Assembly (NCBI GenBank): GCA_047967505.1 | Contig: CM106540.1 | Direction: 5' to 3' (one strand) | Source: Dipteris shenzhenensis | Lineage: Eukaryota > Polypodiophyta > Polypodiopsida > Gleicheniales | DNA length: 64,000 nucleotides | Part shown: in pieces, positions 11,529-21,429 of the stretch | Layout of the letters: each line of letters starts with the position of its first letter | Position numbering within the stretch: the stretch's first letter is position 1 | Position numbers and translations under genes: made by a program | The notes under the pieces: model-generated | Seen by the model: only the letters and a program-made list of their open reading frames with translations | Databases searched by the model: none | Told to the model about the DNA's origin: nothing

Positions 11529-11720
11529 TTTAAGAGGGGGTGTTAAAGATAGTGTAAATTGCACTATCTACATAGGGCATAGGGCCGAACCCTAACGTTA
11601 ACCCTAAGGGGTTCACATATATATCTTCATGTTCATTGTCAATACACTTAGTGTACAGGTAGCTATATCGTGTGCACTCCTCTCTCTCTCCCTCTCTCAC
11701 TTCTACTATCATCTTCTACC
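11529..11720 (+). repeat. LTR start with polypurine tract and telo-box promoter
   Basis: TTTAAGAGGGGG (11529-11540) is a polypurine tract followed directly by TGTTAAAG, an LTR-like start. Positions 11547-11569 form an inverted repeat: AGATAGTG, six spacer bases, then CACTATCT. Further in are AACCCTAAC and AACCCTAA (about 11588-11606) and then a CATATATATC TATA-like box (about 11615). A CT-rich tract follows at 11680-11700. The inner LTR border was not determined. Confidence 0.6.
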
Positions 11721-12174
11721 ACCATACAAGTTAGGATGCATTGTCTTGGGCCTTCTTCAGGTGCTTTTGGGAGCATATTCACTTGGATTTTTAGGACATT
11801 TTCAACTTACATAGTATTTGAGTCAAGGGTGGATCTATTTGATCCTAAAGGGGGGTGATAGGGATAATTATTGCTAGTGGAGATAGAGTATTCTATTTGA
11901 CACTACACATAAGATCTTGGCCAAGTTCTTGAGCTTGCAGCTATGACCTCATCTATTAGATGGATTGGCCAAGGAGGAGTCTCGTGGCTTCTTATGATCC
12001 TTCTCTTGGATATTATGAAGGCTTATGCTCTTTCTCCCACTCAATTCAGTAGGCCTTCCCTCTTGCCTTCTCTCTCTCCCACTCAATTTAGTAGGGCTGC
12101 CCACTTGCCCCCTTTCTCTTCCTTTTTGTGTTCTTTGGCAGCTACTTTTGATTTGAAAGGGGGCATATCTATCA
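11721..12174. other. Short repeats and polypurine tracts, no gene
   Basis: A 42-bp unit starting CTCCCACTCAATT is repeated in tandem near 12030-12110. CCTAAAGGGGGGTGATAG at about 11843 and TTTGAAAGGGGGCA near 12150 look like polypurine tracts at LTR borders. No coding sequence is recognised. Confidence 0.4.
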
Positions 12175-13080
12175 GATTCAGAGTTTATAGATGGCACACA
12201 CTCTATATGTAGGGTTTGGCAAAGTGCCTTGAGGCGGTTGAAAGGGCATACATATTTATTACACGGCCTTTGGGGCTACTATCAATTGGACCAAACCGAT
12301 CAATTTTCTTATAGCGTCATAGGAGGTCCAAAAGATCTAAGACTAGGGGGATACCCTTGGTTTTAGGTGGATCCCACAAGGGCAAACAGTGAGATACCTT
12401 AGATGCTAGGTCGGCATGTACATAACAATAGAGCAGCAACCCTGGTGCTAGAGAGCATGTGGCATAAGCCTCTTTATTGGAGCTTGTCTAAACTCTCCTT
12501 AGCGAAGGGTCTTGGTGGTCAACTAGGTCTTGCTTGCAATAGCCTCTTACTGGTGCTTTCATGGGGGATGCATGGTGCAGATTAGGTGCTTGGTGTATAA
12601 CTTCTTATGGGAAAGATCGAACAACACAAGGAACACTAGGGCAAGAGTTGCGTGGTAGACAATATTCATGCATAGGTTAGTTTGGTTACCCTAGACACAG
12701 AGCCTTGGAAGCTCCTCCTTCAATAGGGGCTTCTCTAAAACACCACATGCACCAGTGTCTAGTGGAAGCACTTCCATCGATGGACTTTCTCCAAAGCTCC
12801 CTCATAGGAAGGGATCCCCATTGATCTGGTGTCTCCACAAGATCTATTAGTAGTGGCTGGTAGGCAAACTTTTTGGGGATGCCATGCCCTCACTTATAGG
12901 GAGGAGTTTGAGCAGCAACCTGTGAACCACCATGGTTAATATTGATATGTTTTGCAAGATAGGATAGAGAATAGGGAGAGGATGAAAGGAAGATAATCAA
13001 AATCCACCTTGGAGCTGTATTGGCTACCCATTGATCTACCCATTGCTCAACATTTCTAGCTTAACTAGGAGTGTTGAAGT
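12175..13080 (+). mobile_element. LINE reverse transcriptase fragment, plus strand
   Basis: After a degenerate catalytic box near 12181 (FIDGTHSIC in place of FADDT) the plus strand reads TAFGATINWTKPINFLI near 12265-12315, then VRYLRC and LSKLSLAKGLGG. These match the blocks downstream of the FADD box in plant LINEs; the INWTKSIGFF motif of the 8380-10060 element is the same block. Frame changes and stops are frequent. Orientation is opposite to the neighbouring LINE, so the two are separate insertions or halves of an inversion. Confidence 0.7.
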
Positions 13081-13750
13081 TGGCATATAGAGGTTTGGGA
13101 AAAGAAAATAGGAGTGTCGTTTTCTCAGTTTGGAAAGGATATTTTAGTCAACGGAGGCTATTTAGTGTGTGTTTTTGTCCTTAAATCATAGGAGTGTGTA
13201 GATGAGATGATTGCTAAGTAGCTTGTGAGGTCAAATCTAATCAAAATCTCTAAGAAATGAATCTAAAAGTGAATTTTAGAGTAGTTTGAAAGGATAGACA
13301 GTCACATTGTGAAAAATGTCTCATTTGCCCTTCAAAATGTGTTTTTTGTTGTTGTTTATTGCATTGAGTAGGTAGATTAGGTATTATAGCATCCCCCACC
13401 CCCCACAATTCCCAAACAAAAATTTTAGAAATCTAAAAAATCCCCAAAAACTAGTCGATAAAATTGCATGTCATTAAGTTGCTACTATAAATTTAATGCT
13501 ATGAGACAGTCAGTCATTGTGGTCATAGAATAGTACTCACTACATTAAATTTATGACACTACCTACCATTGATAGTTCACCTATTTACACATGTCATTAA
13601 ATGAGCCGATAGTTGTTATATCAAAAAGTCAACCTGTAACATTAGTGCTAAACTAGTGATCCTAACTCGTTGCATTAATCAGTCATTACTATAGGTGTAA
13701 AAGCCTAGTGGGGCAGGCTCCTCAAACCCCACATCTATGCCACAAAATAC
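13081..13750. other. AT-rich DNA without recognisable gene
   Basis: This stretch holds short homopolymer runs and words such as CCCCCACCCCCCACAATTCCC near 13390 but no reading frame or family motif. It may be the leader of the Gypsy gag remnant that follows. Confidence 0.4.
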
Positions 13751-14451
13751 ATGGGACCACATGTATATGGGGTTAGGTCCACACAAATGCCTCCGCCCCC
13801 ACCTATACCACAAATGGTCCTAACGGACAAGCTAATGAGAATCGTGGTGGAAGCACTAGGAAGGGGGGTGGCTGTTGCACCACCAGTGTTCTACGCAAGT
13901 GACACAAGCACATCCAAGAGTAGACCTATGATGATCTCCAAGATCATAACCAAGTTCTTAGGAGAAGGAGACCCAATCTCCCATGTAGAGCAATTTGGGC
14001 AAATTTGCGAGACATTTGGTGATGTGGAAGACTTAGACAAGGTCAATGATTTTGGCCTGAGCCTAAATGGTAAAGCAAGACAATGGTTTAGAGCCTTAAA
14101 CACTAAAGAGAAGATTAATTGGGACACAGGAGCAAGCCATTTATAGTGGGTTTTGCCCCAAGTGGTCCCAAATGGAGCCTAATCAATTAGGTTTATGCAG
14201 TAAAGTAGAAAGACATTGACTCTCTTAGGGACTATATGGCCCAAATTAAGCATCTGAACTCACAATGCAAGCCACATGAAAGGATGAGTAATGTGCAACT
14301 TCTATGCATCCTCATAGGGATATGGGCCATAAGGACTAATCTCCAATCCCCTCCAAGGTGTCACAATCAGCAACAACTTCTACCTTTAGTAACAACTAAG
14401 GGGGCATGCCCAACTTCCAAGTACTTAAAGATGGAAGAGCTGGCTTACTAA
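13751..14451 (+). pseudogene. Ty3/Gypsy gag fragment
   Basis: An open stretch of 131 codons contains KIITKFLGEGDPISHVEQF, then GLSLNGKARQWFRALN. This is the retrotransposon gag domain of plant Gypsy elements (F.G..DP..H...F ... L.G.A..WF..L). After a frame break the next block (14236-14451) reads LNSQCKPHERMSNVQLLCI, the next part of the same gag. The proline-rich start (MPPPPPIPQ) is typical of the gag linker. No protease or RT follows, so the element is truncated. Confidence 0.82.
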
Positions 14452-15109
14452 CCTATTAAATCAGTTGGGCTAGCAATTTAAGGAGCCTCTAAGGAAGCTC
14501 CTATAAACTTGCACTTGTCCCCTGCCGAGATAATGTTTGGTGTAGAGTATTCATGGGTAACCACCCATCTAATGAGTGACCTTGCCTAAGGGCAAGGAAG
14601 AGACTCTATTGTGCTCATTGTTCTACTAGGGGAATCAAGAGACATCCCAGTGTTGATCTTCTAAGGTGATCCCACAGCCAAATCTAATCAAACAAAGCTG
14701 TAATTGGCCTTAACTGCCCCTCCAAACCGATTGGCCTTACAAGGAGCCATCCTACCGACCAAGGGCAATATCAAGCTCAGAACATACCCTTACCCCCTCT
14801 AGTCCTAGTGCCTCAACCCCCACCACTCTGGATTACCCCTATGAATCAAGTGACAATTGAGGAGCCACTTAGTGAGTGGGAGGAACTAGACCACCCTCTT
14901 TTGGTGAGTGATTCCTCACAATACAGGAGTCCTCCATGCCATTCTAGCTACATAGGTCCCTCATAGGTCATTATATTATGCATGTAAAATAGTATATCTA
15001 GATTATCAAGTGGCCCCTTAGAGCAAGGCTACTTGTAATAGGAGCATGTTAGAACTCTATATATATATTGGGACAAAAATAATCAAATGTTTTCTATGCA
15101 AGTTCTTCT
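14452..15109. other. Possible further Gypsy internal remnants
   Basis: Short open runs such as LHLSPAEIMFGVEYSWVTTH near 14510-14570 may be degraded pol or spacer sequence of the preceding Gypsy element. No motif is decisive. Confidence 0.3.
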
Positions 15110-15560
15110 GTGAAAATATATAGAACACTTTTACTTTCAATAACATGTTATGATCATGTTCCATGTTGAAGTTTTTATTGAATGATGCACTTCAACTATA
15201 TACTATTTGTTGGTAGCCAAAGCATTTCTATGCAAGCTCATCTCATGAGAATAAATAACACTATCACTAATGTAGACTTATGAGCTTGTGTTATAATCAT
15301 CTTTAAAATTATGGTGATACTATAAAGCTTTATTAATAACGATTAGTACATACATATAGTGAGGTCATGTTTTTCTCAAGTGATGCACCTCAACTATATA
15401 GTACCTATTGTTGATATAGCCAAAGTATTTCTATTTAAGCTCATCTCATAGAATATAGAACATTGTTACTAATGTGCAATATTATGTTATAATCATGTTT
15501 AATGTTAAGGAAGCACTATAAATCTTTATGAATGATGAGTACATACATACAATGAGATTA
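15110..15560. repeat. Tandem repeat of about 198-bp units
   Basis: GATGCAC(T/C)TCAACTATATA occurs at 15184 and 15382, and the sequence that follows (AGCATTTCTAT...AGCTCATCTCAT, then ACTAATGT and TTATAATCAT) repeats with the same spacing of 198-201 bp. A partial third unit precedes at about 15120. The units are about 80% alike. It abuts the broken end of the minus-strand Copia RT. Confidence 0.75.
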
Positions 15561-15599
15561 TGTGTTGGCATCCCAACAATTTTTGCTTTGCTCACTTTT

Positions 15600-16070
15600 T
15601 CTGGCTCGCTTATTTGGTCGTGCTCACTCGACATCGCTTGCTTGATTCGACTACCTCTTTGTTGCATGTAGACTTCCTCATCTAGGTAACCACTGAGAAA
15701 TTCATTCTTGACATCGAGCTGGTACACATTCCATCTACTGAGTATCGCTAGCGATATCAAGAATCGTATGGAATCCATCTTCGCTACTACTGGAGCAGAA
15801 GTCTCATCATAATCTTAACTAAATTGCTATGCAAATCCTTTTGCAACTAGTCTAGCTTTGTATCTTTCAATACTTCCATCTGGATTGTACTACTTCACTT
15901 TGTATACCCATTTGTTTGCTATGGCCTTCTTTCCTGGTGGAAGGTCACAAATTTCCCAAGTAGTATTCTTGTACAAAGCATCCATTTCTTCATTCATAGC
16001 AGTTTGCCATTATAGCTTGTCAACTACATCTTTGAAGTACACTAGCTCTCTATAGCCATGATGGTAGTCA
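15600..16070 (-). pseudogene. Copia reverse transcriptase, N-terminal part
   Basis: The minus strand reads NTTWEICDLPPGRKAI, NKWVYKVK, YKARLVAKGFA, then FLISLAILSRWNVYQLDVKN and FLSGYLDEEVYMQQ. These are consecutive RVT_2 blocks. Stops replace residues near 15890 and 15825. The sequence after EEVYMQQ is lost, so the catalytic YVDD is absent. Confidence 0.88.
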
Positions 16071-16079
16071 TAAGAGCAT

Positions 16080-17330
16080 AGTTGGTGGTTTCAACCTAAA
16101 TTTCTTTGCTTTTCTGAGCATATGTCAATCTGGCAGGTGGTCTGTTTTCCCTAGTAGACCATCTGAGTTGCTGTGGCTGTACTTGGGGTCCTTCTTGTAA
16201 TTCTTGCTCTTCTTCATCAACCTTTTATGTAGATGATTGAGTAGTCGGTGTGTCTACATCCTGTTTATTTGATGTTTCCCATTTTGGTTCCTCATCAAAG
16301 ATTACATCTCTGGAGATAATGACCTTGTGGTTGATGGGATCATACAACTTGTATGCTTTGTTGTCTTCACTATAGCCAACCATGATTCATTTATGTGACT
16401 TCACATTCAATTTTTGGCGATGATTGTCATGTATGTGGGCATATGTTATGCAACCAAACATCAGAAAAAACCCAATCCGTGGCTTATGTCCAGTGAATGC
16501 TTCATAAGGTGTCATACCCTGAATCAGATTGGTAGGAAGCCGATTAAGCAACTAGTTTATAGTGGCTATTGCTTTTGCCCAATACTGATTCGGAAGATGC
16601 TTCTCACTAAGCATTGCTCTAGCACTATTTGCTAAAGTACCATTCTTCCTTTTAGCTCTTGCATTCTGTTGAGGAGTATCTGCACATGTGAATTATCTTC
16701 AAATGCCATGACTTTTGCAAAAGTTCATGAATGATGAAGACCTCCTCTATCTGATCTCATGACTTTAATCTTTCTTCCTATTTGGTTTTCTACCATGGCT
16801 TTGAATTCTTGAAATCTAGACAAGACTTCAGAATTCTCTTTTAGAAAGTAGACCCAAGAATATTTGTTGTAGTCATTGATGAAAGTCAAGTAGTAAAGTG
16901 AACCATTGATGCTACAGGTCTAGGCATAACCCCATACATTTATATGAATCAAATCAAGAATACCTCTTGCTCGAGAGGTGCTTCTGCTGAAATTGGTTCA
17001 CTTTTTTTGCCGAAGCATCATGCTTCACAAACTTTTCCAAGAAATTGAAGTTTTTGAATTCCAATTGCCATATTCTGATTTTTGAGCTCTATCAAGCTTT
17101 TGAAATTGACACATCCATATCTCTTATTCCATTTTGTGGACAATAGCATCTATTGCGATTGAGCTGACATGGCATGCAAATATGGTACTGAAGCTAGCAT
17201 TCTAAACAAGCGTCCTTCCTTGACTGCTTTTCCTACTAGCTGATATCCTCTGGATTTGTCTTTGATCATGCATTCATCTCCATCAAAGATGACTTGATAG
17301 TTGTGTTCCATCATTTAACCTACTCATAAG
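16080..17330 (-). pseudogene. Copia integrase
   Basis: Going down the minus strand, the core is seen around 16650-16900 with RSDRGG and a QQN-like block. The C-terminal blocks follow: LNRLPTNLIQGMTPYEA (about 16510), GCITYAHIHDNHRQKLNVKS (about 16410) and VIISRDVIFDEEPKWE (about 16290). An upstream block near 16850-17000 corresponds to the first catalytic D region. Frame changes near 16690 and 16730 break the core. Confidence 0.85.
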
Positions 17331-17656
17331 AGGTTCTTGCTGAGCATCGGAACATAGAGTACATCTTTCACCAATCCTTTTGTACCAGTGAAATTGTTCA
17401 TAGAAAAAATGCCATTCTCTTGAACTGGATTCGGTGTATTATCTATTGTGTAGATGACATTCTTCTGACCTCTTAATGGTTTCATCTCTACGAACCATTC
17501 TTGATGCTTTGTCACATGAGATGATACACCGTTGTTGATGTACCAAGGATCTTGATCTGCTTGGTCAACTTGATAGTCGAAATCCTCTTTTGAATTGCAA
17601 TCAGTGTCAAGATACACTGTATTAGTCTTCTGCATATTCTCGCTTGCAAGGAACAT
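17324..17656 (-). pseudogene. Copia aspartic protease with altered active site
   Basis: A 110-codon open run contains DPWYINNGVSSHVTKHQEWF followed by GIFSMNNFTGTKGLVKDVLYVPMLSKNLL. The family motif is WY.DSGAS.H(M/V)T; here the catalytic DSG reads NNG, so both the aspartate and the serine are changed. The C-terminal block DVLYVP.L..NLLS is the normal start of the pre-integrase region. Confidence 0.88.
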
Positions 17657-17699
17657 ATTCTCAGGTTCATTGGCATAATGACTGTGACTGGAATGTCCA

Positions 17700-18597
17700 C
17701 CCCATGATGATGATTTCCTCTTCCATAGAAATTCCCATGATTGTTGCTGGATTGACCACCTTGGTCATATTGCTTCTTGCGGTAATCTCTTTCATACTGT
17801 CCAAACTTATGACAGTAGTTGCACTGAATGTTTGACATGTTGGTGGATGCATTCCCTCGTCCCTAGAACCTTCCTCAATTGGTATGACTTCTTCTTTGTT
17901 GTTGATGCTGATGTTGCTAAGGATGATGCTGATGCTGATTCTAACTTTGATGTTGATTTTGTTACTGATGATGACCTTCGATGGAATGATCTACCTCTAC
18001 CTCTGCCTCTGCTTCTATTTGAAGCTGTGAATGCTTGATCATTGGAATGACCCTTCTGTGCATGAATGCCTGAGTCTTGAGTTCTTCACCAAGTAAAACT
18101 GATTGGAGCTCTTCTAGTATCAAAATTTGGCGTTGGATGGCAATACTCTAGACTAAGTTCTTGTATCCATCTCCTAGTCCATTCAAGATTACTTAAACCA
18201 TTTCTATGGGATTCATGGTCTCTCCTGCTACTGTGAGTTGATTGTTGTAATTTTTAATCTTGAGTACATAAGCATGACCAGTTTCACTGGTGTTGTGGAA
18301 ACTCTGGTTGATTTGGTTTCTGTTTCACTGGTGTTGTGGAAACTCTGGTTGATTTGGTTTCTTAGTGTGAGAATCCTAGAATTGTTCTTGGAGTTGTAGT
18401 AGAGAACTACTACTGGCTGTGACAACCAATGGAGTAGAGCTACTACTAGTTGGATCATCCAATGATCTATGTGTAGAACCATCGACATACTCCCATTTGT
18501 CCTAAAGTACAAGAATGGTCTCCATTTGGTATTTCCATGTGCCATAATTGGAGTTGTCTAACTTAGCAGATGCCTCTAGATTGAGGTTGCTAGTCAT
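17700..18597 (-). pseudogene. Copia gag with degenerate zinc knuckle
   Basis: The start at 18597 reads MTSNLNLEASAKLDNSNY, then GTWKYQMETILVL before a stop; this is the N-terminal gag motif (L...NY..W...M). Downstream blocks are broken by stops and by an exact 41-bp duplication. Near 17780-17830 the knuckle reads CNYCHKFGQYERDY, where the histidine and the last cysteine are lost. The reading direction and spacing fit a gag of about 290 codons. Confidence 0.85.
18281..18362. repeat. Exact 41-bp tandem duplication
   Basis: GTTTCACTGGTGTTGTGG and the following bases to GATTTGGTTTCT are repeated twice, at 18281-18321 and 18322-18362, with no visible difference. It lies in the gag sequence; 41 is not a multiple of three, so it shifts the frame. 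Its identity implies a late event. Confidence 0.93.
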
Positions 18598-19395
18598 ATA
18601 GACATGGTGCAAGAAATGTACTCAAAGTGTCTATGAAATCACTATCTGAATCAATTGCAAAACACTGGCTGTATCAACTGAAATCTAAACTATCGGTGGT
18701 GAAGAGAGAACTGCAATATATTATCCAATCTGTTATCACAAGGCTTGTGGCAAATGATGCTAGGAATAGCCAAGGGGCTTCACAAGGCTTGAAATGATGT
18801 GCACAATGCTAGAAAATAGCCAAATAGGCTTTATAATGATGGCATGTGTGTGTAAAATCAAATCATGTGCAATCTGCCCACTGATCAATCGGTCAAATTC
18901 TTTGAACACTCTTAAGTCTACTCACTGAATTGTGAAATGTCAGGTGTCAGGTAATATGATGATGTGAAACCGCATGTGAGCATTGGGACTGACTTCGAGT
19001 AGGAACTATTTAGGAATCTTTTAGCATGGCTTAGATTGGTTGCTTTGGACTTCTCTCCACTATGGATGATCTAATCTACTTTGAACTAGATCTATACCAA
19101 CTGTCGAGCAATGAAAAAGCAGCAAATAATTCCTTTTCTTTGTTCGTTTTAAGTGCTAGGTTAGATGCATCGATGTAGAGGCTAATGTGCATATAAGAAG
19201 TGGGTTTGTCGGCAACGAGGCTCAAAAGTGAGTGATACTTGCACCAAAATGTATGCGTGATGTGACGAGTGCATAGAGCATGAAAAAATCAGGCAATTTT
19301 CCTTTTTGGAGCACCCTCAAATTTTTCCTAGATCAAGAGATATCGCTTGATCGAGGTGGAGGGGCAAAAGGGTGCAAATTGATGATATGGCCACT
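18598..19395. other. Leader/LTR-like DNA upstream of Copia gag, no gene
   Basis: No protein motif is visible. Repeated AAGGCTTGTGGCAAATGATGC / CAATGCTAGAAAATAGCC-like words occur near 18740-18840. On the minus strand TTTTGGTGCAAGTATCAC at about 19229-19247 is weakly like a Copia leader, but no tRNA-Met primer complement is present. Confidence 0.4.
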
Positions 19396-20010
19396 GTGAT
19401 GATGTGATAGTTGTGCTTAGCAAGAGGTGTGCCTATGGGGCACTGCGCTAAGGTGGCACATGTGTGTGCTTGCAAAAGGTCAATGCTAATGTGGCAGTGC
19501 TGAGGTGGATAGTCCAGGTGGTACTGACGATGTGGTAGCTTTGACTTGGTCAATGATGGCATGGCACTATTGATGTTAGCCTGATGATGTGGCAAGCTGA
19601 CGTGTTTGATGACATGGCACTGGTAGCTGGCAAAGGTGATGTGGCAGATAAGCTGACGTGGTGTGATTCCCAAGCTTGTGTTCACATGCAGTGATGATGT
19701 GACAATTGTGCTTAGCAAGAGGTGTGCCTATGGGGCATTGTGCTAAGGTGGCACCTATGTGCACATGAAGTGCCTGTGGAGCACTGTGTGTGCTCATAGA
19801 AGGTCAGTGCTGATGTGGAAGTGCTGAGGTGGATAGTCCACATGGTATTGATGATGTGGTAGCTTTGACTTGGTCAATGATGGCACGGCACTATTGATGT
19901 TAGCCTGATGATTGGCAAGCTGACGTGTCTGATGACATGGCACTGGTAGCTGGCAGAGGTGATGTGGCAGATAAGCTGACGTGGTGTGATTCCTGAGCTT
20001 GATGACATGA
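19396..20010. repeat. Tandem duplication of about 295-310 bp with TGACGTG motifs
   Basis: The unit starting GTGATGATGTGA at 19396 repeats at 19691 and runs to about 20010; the two are roughly 85-90% alike with a small insertion in the second. Inside each unit are AGCTGACGTGGTG and AGCTGACGTGT plus several GATGTGGCA and GACATGGCA words. TGACGTGG is a bZIP-type ACGT-core site in plants. No coding motif is seen. Confidence 0.85.
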
Positions 20011-21295
20011 CTGATGTCCAACTACTATGACATGGCAAATAAGTTGCTGAGGGGCTAACACATGTCAAGATAAGGCTAGCCACATGTCTTCTAGAGGATT
20101 GCCAAAATCTTTTTAATACTAGCAGAATCTATCGGAGATTCCTTTTGACTGAGATACTCCGTCACTAGATCGCTTGGTGAGTTATGGGGGAAAAGGTTGT
20201 TGGAGCTTCGTGCAAAAGGTTGTGAGCCAGTCACTTGGGCATTAGGATGACCGTGGCCATGGGCTTATGGCGGAGGAGCCGAACCACTTGGATATTCATT
20301 GTTGCTACTGGGAGCACATACTTGGTTGAAGTCTATGGAGCTCGTTGGTCAACCGGTGGTTATGCAGAGTTGGGTGCCAGGAGATCGATTGCTGGAGGTC
20401 ATCGATCGTCTTCGTTGAGGAGCTGCATGTACAGAGGCTCTCTAGGAGAGGATAGTCATGGGCAGTAGCAGCGCCCATGGGCATTGATGGAGCTCATGAG
20501 CTTGCCTCGTTGGTTGAGCAGTGGGTAGACACTGCAGGTTTCAAAGGCTATAGCCATAGATGGATGATTGGAGCGGCTATCGAGCTCATTGATGTAGTCA
20601 AGGTTAGTGCATGTTGCCTTAGGTAGAAGGTCGGGAGCTAAAGGGCATTGCTATAGGGAGTTCCTTGCTCATTGTAGGGGTCATGGCAAGTATGGCATGT
20701 GGACCGTTTGATGCAGAGACCAAAGGATTTGCCTTTGCTATGTCCTCACCCATCTCTTTCAGATAAGCTCTCAGAGAATCTAAAAAAATATCTCCAATGA
20801 ATCCCTCAAAAAACAAAAATGAGCTCGCACTTAAAGTCGACTCTCTAACCCAGAGACTGCTGGTCTCTCTATCAATCTATCTCACACATAGAACTCTCTC
20901 AAAGGAAAGAAGATGGATTTCAATATCTCTCTCTCCCTCCCTCAACAAGGAATCTCTCAAAGAACTCTCGTAAAAAGAATGGCACAAGGAAACTCTCTCA
21001 CAACTAGAAAGAAATGAACTCTCATACACTCAAGAATCTCTCTCTCTCAAAATACAAAGAAAGAAGAATGGATGGAAACTCTTTCTTTTCCTCAAGCAAT
21101 GAACGGAAATATTTCTCTATCACTCAATGGAAGAGAAAGGATGCTCACTCAATCGCTCTCAATCAATTTCACTCTCAAGGATCCAATGCCTCAATGGAAG
21201 GCAAGGGAGCTCTGAGTGGAGAAGAGTGGAGATGAGGAGAGAGGACACAGCTAGAGAGCACGCCACAAATGACTAACCATACACTAGATTTAGTT
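20011..21295. other. LTR or leader DNA with CT/GA-rich tracts, no gene
   Basis: No family motif is recognised. From 20870 to 21240 the DNA is rich in CTCTCTCAAAGAA-type words, as in the transcribed part of many plant LTRs. It lies downstream (minus strand) of the TATA box at about 21303-21314, so it may be the R-U5 and leader of that LTR. Confidence 0.45.
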
Positions 21296-21424
21296 GAAAA
21301 TGTATAATATATACAAACCCTTTTAGGGTTAGGGTTAGGGAATCTAACCCTTTCCTTTACAGCACTCTATATGTGTTAGTGCTATGTACATATTATCATG
21401 TGATGTTGAGATGATCTCTCAACA
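21296..21424 (-). promoter_or_regulatory. LTR U3 end with terminal hairpin, telomere repeats and TATA box
   Basis: Positions 21404-21424 form a perfect inverted repeat, TGTTGAGA, five bases, TCTCAACA; on the minus strand this is an LTR-like TGTTGAGA tip. Downstream on that strand come CCCTAACCCTAACCCTAA (complement of 21321-21340) and then TGTATATATTA, a TATA-like box at about 21303-21314. The arrangement (tip hairpin, telo-box pair, TATA) is the same as at 11541-11623. Confidence 0.6.
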
Positions 21425-21429
21425 AGCTC

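Larger units (their letters stand above)
15575..18597 (-). mobile_element. Ty1/Copia gag-pol, minus strand, 3' end missing
   Basis: From 18597 downward the minus strand gives gag, a knuckle region, protease, integrase and the first part of RT in Copia order. The rest of RT, RNase H and 3' LTR are missing; the copy ends near 15575 at a tandem repeat. Stops and frame changes are common, including a 41-bp tandem duplication in gag. A primer site next to gag was not found. LTR-like DNA at 19396-21424 could belong to its 5' side, but this is not shown. Confidence 0.9.

Noticed and set aside
11943-12212. 89-codon plus-strand frame as a secreted protein
   Set aside because: Built on a 42-bp tandem repeat next to LTR borders and overlapping the LINE; no signal peptide or homology is convincing.
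20235-20468. Plus-strand frame of 77 codons rich in R, G and S
   Set aside because: No family match, no start context, and it lies in LTR-like DNA between repeats; likely a chance frame.
21320-21340. Interstitial telomere or chromosome end
   Set aside because: Only two to three units of TTTAGGG-type repeat, located inside an LTR promoter.
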